Both the position numbers and the translations under genes were made by a program. A DNA stretch of 64,000 nt from Nitrospirota bacterium (GTDB lineage: Bacteria > Nitrospirota > Thermodesulfovibrionia > UBA6902), in assembly GCA_016207885.1 (NCBI GenBank), contig JACQZE010000003.1, positions 186,001 to 250,000 on the forward strand. The letters run 5' to 3'. Each line of letters starts with the position of its first letter. Position 1 is the stretch's first letter. Positions 7,842-15,638 of this stretch are shown piece by piece. The notes under the pieces are model-generated. The model did no database searches, was not told where the DNA came from, and saw nothing but the letters and a program-made list of their open reading frames with translations.

Positions 7842-7882
7842 CTTTTAATGACAAGGACAAAATTTCAGGAGGAGAAGGTTTC

Positions 7883-8809
7883 ATGAATTTTATGTATCTG
7901 TATTTACCGGTAGCATTGACAAGCATTAATATTGTAATCCCTGTCGGGCTCGGGCTCGCTGTCGGATTGCTCTCAGGCCTTTTCGGAGTCGGCGGAGGAT
8001 TTTTGATGACGCCGCTTTTGATCATGTTCGGCATCCCGGCAACTGTCGCCGCCGCAACGGATTCAAACCAGATAGTCGCGGCGTCAACATCAGGGACATA
8101 TGCCCACTGGAGGGTCGGCAACGTAGATTTCAAGATGGGGCTTTATCTTCTTGTCGGTGGCTTTATCGGCGGGCTTATCGGAGTTCAAAGCATAAAGGTT
8201 CTTCATGCTATGGGCAACGCGGACTTTGTTATTAAAATGACCTATATCTTCATGCTCGGAATAGTCGGCACATATATGTTAATTGAAAGCCTGAACAGCA
8301 TGAGAAAGAAAAAGGCCGCAGAGGCAGAGGCGGAAAAGGATTCAGCCTTCACAAGATTTCTAAAGTCGCTTCCGCTTCAGACACATTTTGAAAAATCAGG
8401 GGTAACGCATTCCCTGCTGCTCCCGGTTCTCTTCGGCGGTTTTGTCGGCGTGCTCGCCGCGATCATGGGAGTCGGCGGCGGGTTCTTAATGGTCCCTGTG
8501 ATGGTGTATATATTGAGAATGCCGATGCATGTTGTTGTAGGCACAAGCCTTTTCCAGATATTGTTCAACTGCATTGAGGTCACATTTCTCCAGGCATATA
8601 CAAATCACAGCGTGGATTTTATCCTTGCGGTGCTTCTGCTGCTGGGTTCCACTGTCGGAGCGCAGATCGGCGCTGTATTTGGAAGGAAATTAAAAGGCGA
8701 ACAGCTCAAAGTAATACTTGCAGTCATAGTGCTTGTTGTTACCGTAAAGATAATTTTCGACATTACATTAACGCCGTCATTACTTTTATCGCAGGCAGGA
8801 GGACACTAA
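7883..8809 (+). CDS. TauE/SafE-type sulfite/anion exporter
   Basis: A 308-residue polytopic membrane protein with CAGGAGGAGAAGG before ATG 7883. The two internally repeated TauE/SafE signatures are clear: LSGLFGVGGGFLMTPLLIMF near residue 30 and AAIMGVGGGFLMVPVMVYIL near 193. About eight membrane segments are visible, with a charged loop around 134-165 (MRKKKAAEAEAEKD). It is shorter than the paralogue at 2188-3279 and closer to the classic family length. It is followed 2 bp later by an Alph_Pro_TM-type gene, an arrangement I recall from proteobacterial sulfite-exporter loci. Confidence 0.88.
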   Translation: MNFMYLYLPVALTSINIVIPVGLGLAVGLLSGLFGVGGGFLMTPLLIMFGIPATVAAATDSNQIVAASTSGTYAHWRVGNVDFKMGLYLLVGGFIGGLIGVQSIKVLHAMGNADFVIKMTYIFMLGIVGTYMLIESLNSMRKKKAAEAEAEKDSAFTRFLKSLPLQTHFEKSGVTHSLLLPVLFGGFVGVLAAIMGVGGGFLMVPVMVYILRMPMHVVVGTSLFQILFNCIEVTFLQAYTNHSVDFILAVLLLLGSTVGAQIGAVFGRKLKGEQLKVILAVIVLVVTVKIIFDITLTPSLLLSQAGGH

Positions 8810-8811
8810 TC

Positions 8812-9624
8812 ATGAAAGCGGTCAGCAATCAGCAATCAGCAGCCGGAATTATTTATCACACCATCTTCACATTAATGATTTCAATATTCATTTTAACCAT
8901 ATCAACAAACAATGCGTCAGCGGAATTGTCAATGAAGGCGAATCATGACGATATAAAGATCGACTTCTTTTATCACGGCAGCACCGTGAGCGTTGCCGGG
9001 GAGGCGGATGCCGGCACTGACCTGATCATCAAGATCGCTTCTCCTGAAGGGCATGAGGTGCTGAAACAGAAAGGAAAGGTGGCCGGCTTTTTGTGGATGA
9101 ATACCGGAACACTGAATTTTGAAAAGACGCCGAACCTCTATTCCATCTACAGCACAAAAGATATTGATGCTATCCTGGGCGCGGATGATATGGATAAATA
9201 TGTTATCGGATACCCCGCGTTAAGCAGGCATGTAGAGATAGCCCCGGTTTCAAATGAAGACGAAAGAACAAAATGGTTTAATGAGTTCGTGAAATACAAA
9301 GAATCATCAAACCTTTACAAGGCCTCCTCCGGCAAGATATTGATCTCGGAGAAAGACGGCAGGCAGTCTTATTATATTTTGACAAGCTGGCCTTATCAGG
9401 CCCCGCCGGGAGATTATCTTGTCACTATATATTCAGTAAAAGACAAAAAGATCATTGAACAGAAAGAAGCAAAGGTGCTGGTTGAACAGGTCGGCATCAT
9501 AAAGACACTCGCCGGTATGGCTAAAAACAACGGGGCGCTATATGGGCTTTTATCAATTGCTGCGGCATTGGGAGCTGGTTTTGGAGTAGGCCTGGTCTTC
9601 AGAAAAGGCGGAGGGGCGCATTAA
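8812..9624 (+). CDS. Exported membrane-anchored protein, Alph_Pro_TM (TIGR02186-like) type
   Basis: A 270-residue protein. An N-terminal signal or anchor segment (about 14-37, ending NNASAE) leads into a periplasmic beta-rich domain with DIKIDFFYHGSTVSVAGEAD and a conserved centre around KVAGFLWMNTGTLNFEKTPN. A C-terminal membrane helix (about 243-263, GLLSIAAALGAGFGVGLVF) follows. The HGSTVSVAG and GFLWMN stretches and the layout match the Alph_Pro_TM/TIGR02186 family, whose genes often sit beside TauE/SafE permeases. An accessory role for the exporter encoded 2 bp upstream is likely. The molecular function of the family is not known to me. Confidence 0.72.
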   Translation: MKAVSNQQSAAGIIYHTIFTLMISIFILTISTNNASAELSMKANHDDIKIDFFYHGSTVSVAGEADAGTDLIIKIASPEGHEVLKQKGKVAGFLWMNTGTLNFEKTPNLYSIYSTKDIDAILGADDMDKYVIGYPALSRHVEIAPVSNEDERTKWFNEFVKYKESSNLYKASSGKILISEKDGRQSYYILTSWPYQAPPGDYLVTIYSVKDKKIIEQKEAKVLVEQVGIIKTLAGMAKNNGALYGLLSIAAALGAGFGVGLVFRKGGGAH

Positions 9625-9626
9625 TC

Positions 9627-10484
9627 ATGTATAAAAACATATTGGTAGGCTTTGATGATTCACAATACAGCAAGGCAGCGCTGATCGAGGCGGCTAACTG
9701 GATAAAAAGACATGGTGGAAAACTGATCCTGGCTCACGCAGTCTTCTTTGACACTGAGGAATTCGGGATCGCGCCTGAACAGCTTGATAAACGCCTAAAG
9801 ATCGGCGAAAAGGTGTGCATCCAGACAAAGGAAATGCTGACTTCTGAATTCGGCATAGAGGTACAATCCCTGCTCTGCCATGGTGAACCGCCAGCAGTCA
9901 TAGTTGACATCGCAAGAGAGAAGAAGGCTGATTTAATAATGCTGGGCACATACGGAAGAAGGGGGCTTAACAGATTGCTCATGGGCAGCGTTACATCACA
10001 GGTTGTTGTGCATTCCCCAGTTGATGTGCTGATAGTGAAAAAACCGTGTACTGAATGCACGGGGGAATATAAATCCATCTTAGTTCCGTTTGACGGTTCG
10101 CCCTCCGCTCAAAAGGCATTAGAGCGCGCCTGCCATCTCTCAAAGATCGATAATGCGGAGATAAAGATCCTGTATGTTATTCCCCGCTATGAAGAGATGG
10201 TGGAATTTTTCAAAAGCAGTTCAATAAAGACAAGCCTTTTTCAGGAGGCGCAGAAGATCATTGACACTGCAAAGGGAATAGCCTCAAAGCTTGGGGCGCC
10301 TGCAAGAGATGAGATACAGGAAGGGAATGCGGCGGAGAAGATCATGGAAGCCTCAAAGAAACTTAAGAACGGCTTGGTAGTCATGGGAAGTTACGGATAT
10401 ACAGGCATTAACAAGGCGATTATGGGGAGCACGGCGGAAAGGGTGATCATGACCGCCTCATGTCCAGTGCTTGTGGTGAGGTAA
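9627..10484 (+). CDS. Tandem universal stress protein (two UspA domains)
   Basis: A 285-residue protein with two UspA domains: residues 1-140 (YKNILVGFDDSQYS to DVLIVKK) and 147-285 (YKSILVPFDGSPSA to CPVLVVR). Both carry the ATP-binding pattern: GTYGRRG to MGSVTS, and GSYGYTG to MGSTAE. It lies 2 bp after the membrane-anchored protein gene and 5 bp before the next Usp gene, so it belongs to the second operon. It corresponds in position to the tandem Usp at 3284-4138, but its domains are diverged from that protein. Confidence 0.9.
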   Translation: MYKNILVGFDDSQYSKAALIEAANWIKRHGGKLILAHAVFFDTEEFGIAPEQLDKRLKIGEKVCIQTKEMLTSEFGIEVQSLLCHGEPPAVIVDIAREKKADLIMLGTYGRRGLNRLLMGSVTSQVVVHSPVDVLIVKKPCTECTGEYKSILVPFDGSPSAQKALERACHLSKIDNAEIKILYVIPRYEEMVEFFKSSSIKTSLFQEAQKIIDTAKGIASKLGAPARDEIQEGNAAEKIMEASKKLKNGLVVMGSYGYTGINKAIMGSTAERVIMTASCPVLVVR

Positions 10485-10489
10485 ATACA

Positions 10490-10909
10490 ATGAGAGGTTT
10501 CAGAAAAATATTAATAGCAGTGAACGGTTCAAAGGATGTCCTTACACAAGGTTTGAAACTGGCACACGATGAAAAATGCTGGGTAACGGTCGTCAAGGTG
10601 CTGCCTCCAAACGAAGGCGACCTGAATCTTGTGGGGATAAAGAACATAGAGGATCTATTAAACAGCGGCTGCGCTAAAGAAGCTGCTGAGATAAATTCCA
10701 TAGCAAAGACCGAGGGGGCGCTGATCAAGACAAGATTTGAAGAGGGCGCGCCTGACAAGAAGATCGTGGAGGTCGCGGAAGAGGAAAGATGCGACATTAT
10801 CATAATGGGTATGAAAAAACGCCATTGGCTGAGAAAACTTTTCGGCGACAACACCGTCGGGAAGGTCATCAATCACGCACCCTGCCCTGTGTTTGTTGTC
10901 GGGAACTGA
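10490..10909 (+). CDS. Single-domain universal stress protein with degenerate ATP motif
   Basis: A 139-residue UspA protein. ATG 10490 is preferred over an upstream in-frame codon at 10460 because the fold begins at FRKILIAVNGS and GGTGAGG lies just before it. The nucleotide-binding loop reads GMKKRHWLRKLFGDNTV, so the second Gly of G-x2-G and the final Gly-Ser are lost and ATP binding is unlikely. It is most similar to the first domain of the product of 3284-4138, sharing GDLxLV, GALIKT-type and CDxIIMG stretches. It is the last gene of the second operon. Confidence 0.85.
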   Translation: MRGFRKILIAVNGSKDVLTQGLKLAHDEKCWVTVVKVLPPNEGDLNLVGIKNIEDLLNSGCAKEAAEINSIAKTEGALIKTRFEEGAPDKKIVEVAEEERCDIIIMGMKKRHWLRKLFGDNTVGKVINHAPCPVFVVGN

Positions 10910-10937
10910 ATACAGCCTGCTGTAACAGAGTAAAAAA

Positions 10938-10963
10938 GGCATGTAGTATAATATTTACATGCC
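10938..10963 (+). promoter_or_regulatory. -10 box inside an inverted repeat over the DUF202 start
   Basis: GGCATGTA (10938-10945) and TACATGCC (10956-10963) form an 8-bp inverted repeat around TATAAT (10947-10952). The right arm contains the ATG at 10959. It could be an operator over the -10 region. If transcription starts about 7 bp after the -10 box the mRNA is leaderless, so an RNA hairpin is less likely. Confidence 0.45.
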
Positions 10964-11351
10964 TCCTGAAGATAAGAAGTCTGTAAAGGTCCGCAACCGC
11001 CGCGTCCACATGGCAAACGAGAGGACATTTCTCGCGTGGATAAGAACGAGCATAGGCATAATGGCATTTGGTTTTGTTGTAGAGAAATTCGCCCTGTTTG
11101 TAAAGCAGCTTTCATATTATCTGGGCAAAGAGATCGCTCCCCCATCTCACGGCTATTCGTCAATCTTCGGCATATTCCTTGTCGGCCTCGGCGCCTTAAT
11201 GGGCGCGCTTTCATTTATCAGATACAAGAAAGTTGAGAAGCAGATCGATGAAGATACTTACCGGCCGTCGCGGATCCTTGACATATTGCTCGCCATATCT
11301 GTACTCGCGATCGGTATTTTTCTTGTGATCTATCTGATCCACAGCATCTGA
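10959..11351 (+). CDS. DUF202 family small membrane protein
   Basis: A 130-residue protein with the DUF202 (YidH/YidG) signature MANERTFLAWIRTSIGIMAFGFVVEK at about residues 18-43. Three membrane segments are visible (about 30-48, 69-88, 107-127). The family is common beside stress and membrane genes, but its biochemical role is not established. It has no ribosome-binding site, and a TATAAT box lies 6 bp upstream of the ATG inside an inverted repeat. It lies 49 bp after the second Usp operon and may be separately expressed. Confidence 0.88.
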   Translation: MPPEDKKSVKVRNRRVHMANERTFLAWIRTSIGIMAFGFVVEKFALFVKQLSYYLGKEIAPPSHGYSSIFGIFLVGLGALMGALSFIRYKKVEKQIDEDTYRPSRILDILLAISVLAIGIFLVIYLIHSI

Positions 11352-11457
11352 CACTGTGATGGATAATGCAAAAATAAAGGTTGTTCATGTATAGCCCGTA
11401 CTACAGGCTTCAGATAACATCAAGCAGTTTTATTCATTGGCCATAAGTTTAAAAGCG

Positions 11458-12093
11458 ATGAAATCAAGGATCATATTTGCCACACTGTTAATAGTAATGC
11501 TTACAATGAGCTGTGAGTGGTGCCGCGCCGAGTCTGATATGAATTCTAATCCGGCTGCATCCATTCTGCTGATCCCGCGATCTTCCGTATTCGATATAGA
11601 TAAAGTACCGCAAGGCGCTGCCGGGTTTACTGCTTTGATCGAAAACAAGGGAGCCACGGCAATAACGATTGCTCACCCGTCTATCTGCTTCCCCGCCGGC
11701 TACGGTCAAGGTGAAACAAGACACTTTAGTGATTCCCACGGGAAGTCAGAGATCCTGTTGAAAATAACAAAACCTGACAACACTGATATCGTTCTGCGTG
11801 ACGGGCACCTTTATTACTTTGATCCCGGCAATATTCCTTTTATAACGATCCCGCCGAACGGGACCGGATCATTTGATGTAGGATGGTTCTTCGAAAATGC
11901 AAGAGGCAGGTGGGAAGATGATGATAAAGCTGCAAAGGTATTCCTGTTGAGAGGGACGTATAAGATCAGCATCCTGCTTCGCAATGTCTTTCCCAAAGCG
12001 GCGTTGTATGATGAGATCACCAGGGAGAACAAATTTATTGATGTCTGGACCGGAGAAATCGAATCCGCGGTGACTACAATTGAAGTCAGATAA
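11458..12093 (+). CDS. Exported protein of unknown function
   Basis: A 211-residue protein from ATG 11458; an in-frame TTG at 11437 would add 7 residues. The N-terminus MKSRIIFATLLIVMLTMSCEWCRAES is a typical signal peptide, with cleavage probably after CRA; the TMSC stretch is a poor lipobox. The mature part is beta-rich: AASILLIPRSSVFDIDKVPQGAAGFTALIENKG resembles the start of an immunoglobulin-like domain, and FITIPPNGTGSFDVGWFF and GTYKISILLRNV follow. No enzyme motif is seen. It stands alone between the DUF202 gene and the vapBC region. Confidence 0.65.
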   Translation: MKSRIIFATLLIVMLTMSCEWCRAESDMNSNPAASILLIPRSSVFDIDKVPQGAAGFTALIENKGATAITIAHPSICFPAGYGQGETRHFSDSHGKSEILLKITKPDNTDIVLRDGHLYYFDPGNIPFITIPPNGTGSFDVGWFFENARGRWEDDDKAAKVFLLRGTYKISILLRNVFPKAALYDEITRENKFIDVWTGEIESAVTTIEVR

Positions 12094-12110
12094 TCCATAA
12101 CAAGCCAGTA

Positions 12111-12214
12111 AGGTATCTTTGTCCCGTTCCATTCATTTATCGACGGCGTGAAAGCGCTGTCAAAACCAGTTGATGCCTCTATGTCCTTGATGAGTCCGCC
12201 TGTCGGTTAAAACT
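12111..12214 (-). pseudogene. Detached copy of the recJ 3' region
   Basis: Positions 12113-12200 match 12970-13057 inside recJ at 82 of 88 positions without gaps, in the same orientation. Read on the minus strand it still encodes the RecJ peptide GLIKDIEAST, then G (V in recJ), then FDSAFTPSINEWNGTK. Five of the six differences are synonymous. It has no start or domain of its own. The two copies bracket the vapBC cassette. Confidence 0.85.
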
Positions 12215-12278
12215 TGTCTGATATTCTTCTATTGTGGACAGATGAATAATGTGCATAAATAGCTAATATTTTGTGCTC

Positions 12279-12313
12279 TTGACAGGCATATACTATTTCG
12301 CTATTATATGCCT
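12279..12313 (+). promoter_or_regulatory. vapBC promoter with inverted-repeat operator
   Basis: TTGACA (12279-12284), a 17-bp spacer and TATTAT (12302-12307) make a near-perfect sigma70-type promoter. AGGCATATA (12284-12292) and TATATGCCT (12305-12313) are a perfect 9-bp inverted repeat spanning the spacer and -10 box. This is where a VapB-VapC complex would bind for autoregulation. Confidence 0.8.
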
Positions 12314-12326
12314 AAAGGAGATACAT

Positions 12327-12533
12327 ATGAGAGCAACGATCGACATAGACGACAAGCTGTTCGAAGAAGCGAAAAAATTGACATCAGTGAAAACCAAGAA
12401 GGATCTGATCCATCTTTCACTGAAAGAGCTTGTACGAAAGAAACGGGTCGAACATCTGCTAAGCCTGTACGGGACATCTTCCGTGGATCTGACAAAAGAA
12501 GATGTGAAAAGGTTCAGGAAGGATGAAGGCTGA
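12327..12533 (+). CDS. vapB: VapB-type antitoxin
   Basis: A 68-residue protein from ATG 12327, chosen because AAAGGAG lies 7-8 bases before it. The N-terminus MRATIDIDDKLFEEAKKLTS followed by KTKKDLIHLSLKELVRKKR is the DNA-binding ribbon-helix-helix-like part of VapB antitoxins. The C-terminal tail (SVDLTKEDVKRFRKDEG) would wrap the toxin. It overlaps vapC by 11 nt, as usual for translational coupling. It should neutralise the VapC RNase and repress the promoter at 12279-12313. Confidence 0.9.
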   Translation: MRATIDIDDKLFEEAKKLTSVKTKKDLIHLSLKELVRKKRVEHLLSLYGTSSVDLTKEDVKRFRKDEG

Positions 12534-12924
12534 CCGGTATCTCGTCGACACGACCGTGTGGGTGGCATACCTGCGCGGAGGGGATGCATCGCTCAAGGAT
12601 CGGCTTGGGGCGCTTGTGCGTGAAGACCGGGTGTTTATGAGCGAGATTGTTCTGACGGAAATTCTTCGGGGCGCCAAATCCGACAAAGACTACGCCATAC
12701 TCCGCGAGGATTTTCTCGCCCTGCCGCAACTCGCAGTAACGAGAGACGTATGGGAAACAGCATGGCATACGGCGTATCATCTCAGGAAGCGCGGCGTCAC
12801 CACGCCCCTTACGGATACGCTCATAGCCTCCGTCTGCATCCATTACAAATGTTCGCTAATCCATGCGGACAAACACTTCAATTTGATCGCGAAACACACA
12901 GACCTCAAAACGGTTGAGCTGTAA
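12523..12924 (+). CDS. vapC: VapC-type PIN-domain ribonuclease toxin
   Basis: A 133-residue PIN-domain protein, the standard VapC length. The acidic catalytic set is visible: Asp in LVDTTVWVAYLRG near the N-terminus, Glu in EIVLTEILRG, Asp in TPLTDTLIASVC and Asp in LIHADKHFNLIA. VapC toxins cleave specific tRNAs or rRNA when the antitoxin is lost. The pair is inserted between two copies of the recJ 3' end and reads towards recJ. Confidence 0.92.
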   Translation: MKADRYLVDTTVWVAYLRGGDASLKDRLGALVREDRVFMSEIVLTEILRGAKSDKDYAILREDFLALPQLAVTRDVWETAWHTAYHLRKRGVTTPLTDTLIASVCIHYKCSLIHADKHFNLIAKHTDLKTVEL

Positions 12925-12931
12925 AGTCCTT

Positions 12932-14626
12932 TTACCCGGCCGGCCTCAACGCCTTGAGCTTCAACTGAAGTATCTTCGTCCCGTTCCATTCATTTATCGA
13001 CGGGGTAAAGGCGCTGTCGAAAACAGTTGATGCCTCTATGTCCTTGATGAGTCCGCCCTTGTTAAAACCTATCGTATCCATGTATATCTTCTTCTGCTTG
13101 GTTCTCACCTTCAGGTGATTATTGCCTACGATCCTCGCATCTATGAGCTCAACGCCCTTTGCGCCCAGCACAGGCTCACTGTTTGTGGCGCCCAGCGGTT
13201 CAAGAAGGTTCAACTCTCTTAGGAGGTTGAAGTTGATATCAGAGAGCTCCACGCCTGCGTCTATTTCCAGCATCGGTATCATATCTTCATCACTGAGGCT
13301 CCGCGCAACCACCTGATTTATCCTCTCCTTAAAAAGAGGCAGGTTCGCAAGATTCATCTTTATGCCGGCTGCCTGCTCATGGCCTCCGAAATCCAGAAGA
13401 TGTTCGGCGCATTCGCTGATCCCGTTGTAAAGATTAAAGGGCGGGATGCTGCGGGCTGACCCTTTTGCTATCGAGCCCTTTACGGCAAAAAGGAATACGG
13501 GCCTGTAGAACCTGTCAACAAGCCGTGACGCCACTATGCCGATAACGCCGGGATGCCAGTCAGCAGATGCGAGCACAATGGCATTGCCGGGTTTGTCAGG
13601 ATCGATCATGGCGAGCGCGGATTCCAGAACCTCTTTCTCAATCTTCTGCCTCTTCCTGTTATGTTCCTCGAGAAGCGCCACTGTCTCATCAGCCTTTGTC
13701 CTGTCATCTGTCAGCAGAAGCTCTACAACATCTCCTGCGTCACTGAGCCTTCCGGCGGCGTTGATCCTGGGGATCAGGGTGAATGAGAGCATGACTGAGT
13801 GCAGCTCCGTGTCCGCCCTGAAAGCGTCCTTCATAGCCTGAATGCCTGTCCTGCATGAAGGCTTGTTTATCTCCTTAAGTCCGTAAGCGACAAATATCCT
13901 GTTCTCTCCTATGAGCGGAACAGAGTCAGCAACCGTGCCGAGCGCTACAAGGTCAAGAAAATGCTCAGGCAGAATATCCGCACTGTTGCTTCCAGGATCT
14001 TCGAGCAGCGCCTGAACAAGTTTATACGCTACACCTACCCCGGCAAGAAATTTAAACGGATACCCTGAGTCTCTTCTGTGAGGGTCTATGACGGCGACAG
14101 CTTCAGGCATCTTCTCTGGAACCTCATGATGGTCAGTGATGATGACATCTATACCTGATGCATTTGCTGAGGCAACAGCATCGAACGAGCTTATGCCGCA
14201 GTCAGCTGTAATTATGAGCCCGGCTCCGCACGCCTTTGCCTTCTCTACGCCGGTATTTCCGAATCCGTAGCCTTCTGTCTCTCTGTTGGGTACATGATAG
14301 AAGGCCTTTATGCCGAGCTTTCTGAATGCGGATACAAGAAGCGCTGTTGACGTCAGCCCGTCAGCATCATAGTCGCCGTGGATCAGCACCATCTCGCCTT
14401 TGTTCATGGCGGCCTTGACCCTCTCTACAGCCTTTGACATATCAGGCAGCAGCAGAGGATCGTGAAGATTATCAAATGAAGGATTGAGAAATTCTTTTAT
14501 CGCGTCAGGGTCTTTTATTCCCCTGTTCACAAGGATCTGGGCGAAGGTTGTTGATATGGATGCTTTATTTGAAAGGTACCTGAGAAATTCAGGGTTGGTC
14601 CTGTTTACAAGCCAGCGTCTATTCAT
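12932..14626 (-). CDS. recJ: Single-stranded-DNA exonuclease RecJ
   Basis: A 564-residue DHH-family 5'-3' exonuclease acting in recombination and mismatch/base-excision repair. Motifs in order: HGDYDADGLTSTALL (about 81-95), ITADCGISS (about 138), the family DHH in IITDHHEVPE (about 159), AVIDPHR, GVGVAYKLVQAL, and DLVALGTVADSVPL. The DHHA1-type domain has GGHEQAAGIKM near 420, and a C-terminal OB-like domain follows. The length is normal. The last about 45 codons exist a second time beyond the vapBC cassette at 12111-12214. It is divergent from nothing nearby: secF lies upstream on the same strand with a 97-bp gap. Confidence 0.97.
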   Translation of the reverse strand: MNRRWLVNRTNPEFLRYLSNKASISTTFAQILVNRGIKDPDAIKEFLNPSFDNLHDPLLLPDMSKAVERVKAAMNKGEMVLIHGDYDADGLTSTALLVSAFRKLGIKAFYHVPNRETEGYGFGNTGVEKAKACGAGLIITADCGISSFDAVASANASGIDVIITDHHEVPEKMPEAVAVIDPHRRDSGYPFKFLAGVGVAYKLVQALLEDPGSNSADILPEHFLDLVALGTVADSVPLIGENRIFVAYGLKEINKPSCRTGIQAMKDAFRADTELHSVMLSFTLIPRINAAGRLSDAGDVVELLLTDDRTKADETVALLEEHNRKRQKIEKEVLESALAMIDPDKPGNAIVLASADWHPGVIGIVASRLVDRFYRPVFLFAVKGSIAKGSARSIPPFNLYNGISECAEHLLDFGGHEQAAGIKMNLANLPLFKERINQVVARSLSDEDMIPMLEIDAGVELSDINFNLLRELNLLEPLGATNSEPVLGAKGVELIDARIVGNNHLKVRTKQKKIYMDTIGFNKGGLIKDIEASTVFDSAFTPSINEWNGTKILQLKLKALRPAG

Positions 14627-14723
14627 TATATTTTTGACAGGAATACAGAATGCAGAAACCGGCTATACGGAATGATAAAACTATATAATTTATCTACTGT
14701 CCTAAATCCAATATCCTGCCTGT

Positions 14724-15638
14724 TTATTTCTTGTTGCTGAAGGCCTTGTCCTTCCCAAGCATCACCACGACCGGGCTTGCGACAAATATTGAAGAGAATG
14801 TGCCGACTATTACTCCCAGCATGATCGCAAAGGCAAAATCGTGGATCACCTCGCCGCCGAAAATAAAGAGCGCCACCGCTGTAAGAAAGACTGTGAGCGA
14901 TGTAACAATGGTCCTTGAAAGCACCTCGTTTATGCTGTCGTTGACGATCTCAAAGGTATGTTTCTTGAACCTGTCCTTCATGTTCTCTCTTATCCTGTCA
15001 AATACGACCACCGTATCGGTAAGCGAGTAACCCGCTATTATCAGAAGCGCGCTTATCAGCAGAAGGTTTATCTCCTTGCCTATGAGATAAAAGATGCCGA
15101 GAATGGCGAGCACGTCATGTAATGTAGCAACGGTGGCGCCGACACTGAACCTGAATTGAAATCTGAATGTTATATAAATAAGGATGCCGAGCATTGCAGC
15201 CATGACAGCCCACAAGGCGTCTCCTCTCAGCTTTGACCCTACCTTGGGCCCTATCTCTGTTGTTGAATCTACCACTATATTGCTGTTGGAAAATTTCTGC
15301 GACAGAACGGTTATTATCTTTCCGGAAAGTTCGCCGACCTTCTCGCCGGTCTTTTTTACGCGGATAAGGATCTTTCTTTCAGTCGGCAGTTCCTGGAGGT
15401 CAAAATCCTTTATGCCGCCTTCTTCAAGCGCCTTTCTCACTTCATGAAGCACAACCTGTGTGTTGAATTTGATCTGCACTGATGTGCCGCCTGCCAGGTC
15501 AATGCCGAGATTCGCGCTTCCCCTGGCAACCTGAACAGCTGCTACCAGCCCGAGAACTATCAATATCGCTGAAAAGGTCAGGGCGATGAACCTCTTGCCC
15601 ATAAAATCGATCTTCGTATTTTTAACAAGTTCCATCAT
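14724..15638 (-). CDS. secF: Protein translocase subunit SecF
   Basis: A 304-residue membrane protein with SecF features. Membrane helix 1 is followed by a periplasmic domain (LGIDLAGGTSVQIKF) and five more helices. The conserved stretches GYSLTDTVVVFDRIRENMK and INEVLSRTIVTSLTVFLTAVALFIFGG are present. With SecD it uses the proton motive force to pull secreted proteins through SecYEG. Its ATG overlaps the secD stop codon (ATGA), so the two are translationally coupled. Confidence 0.97.
   Translation of the reverse strand: MMELVKNTKIDFMGKRFIALTFSAILIVLGLVAAVQVARGSANLGIDLAGGTSVQIKFNTQVVLHEVRKALEEGGIKDFDLQELPTERKILIRVKKTGEKVGELSGKIITVLSQKFSNSNIVVDSTTEIGPKVGSKLRGDALWAVMAAMLGILIYITFRFQFRFSVGATVATLHDVLAILGIFYLIGKEINLLLISALLIIAGYSLTDTVVVFDRIRENMKDRFKKHTFEIVNDSINEVLSRTIVTSLTVFLTAVALFIFGGEVIHDFAFAIMLGVIVGTFSSIFVASPVVVMLGKDKAFSNKK

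Noticed and set aside
14627-14723. Possible attachment site near recJ because a cassette is inserted at its other end
   Set aside because: No integrase gene or tRNA is present and no short direct repeat is seen here; the 88-bp duplication is at the 3' end of recJ only.
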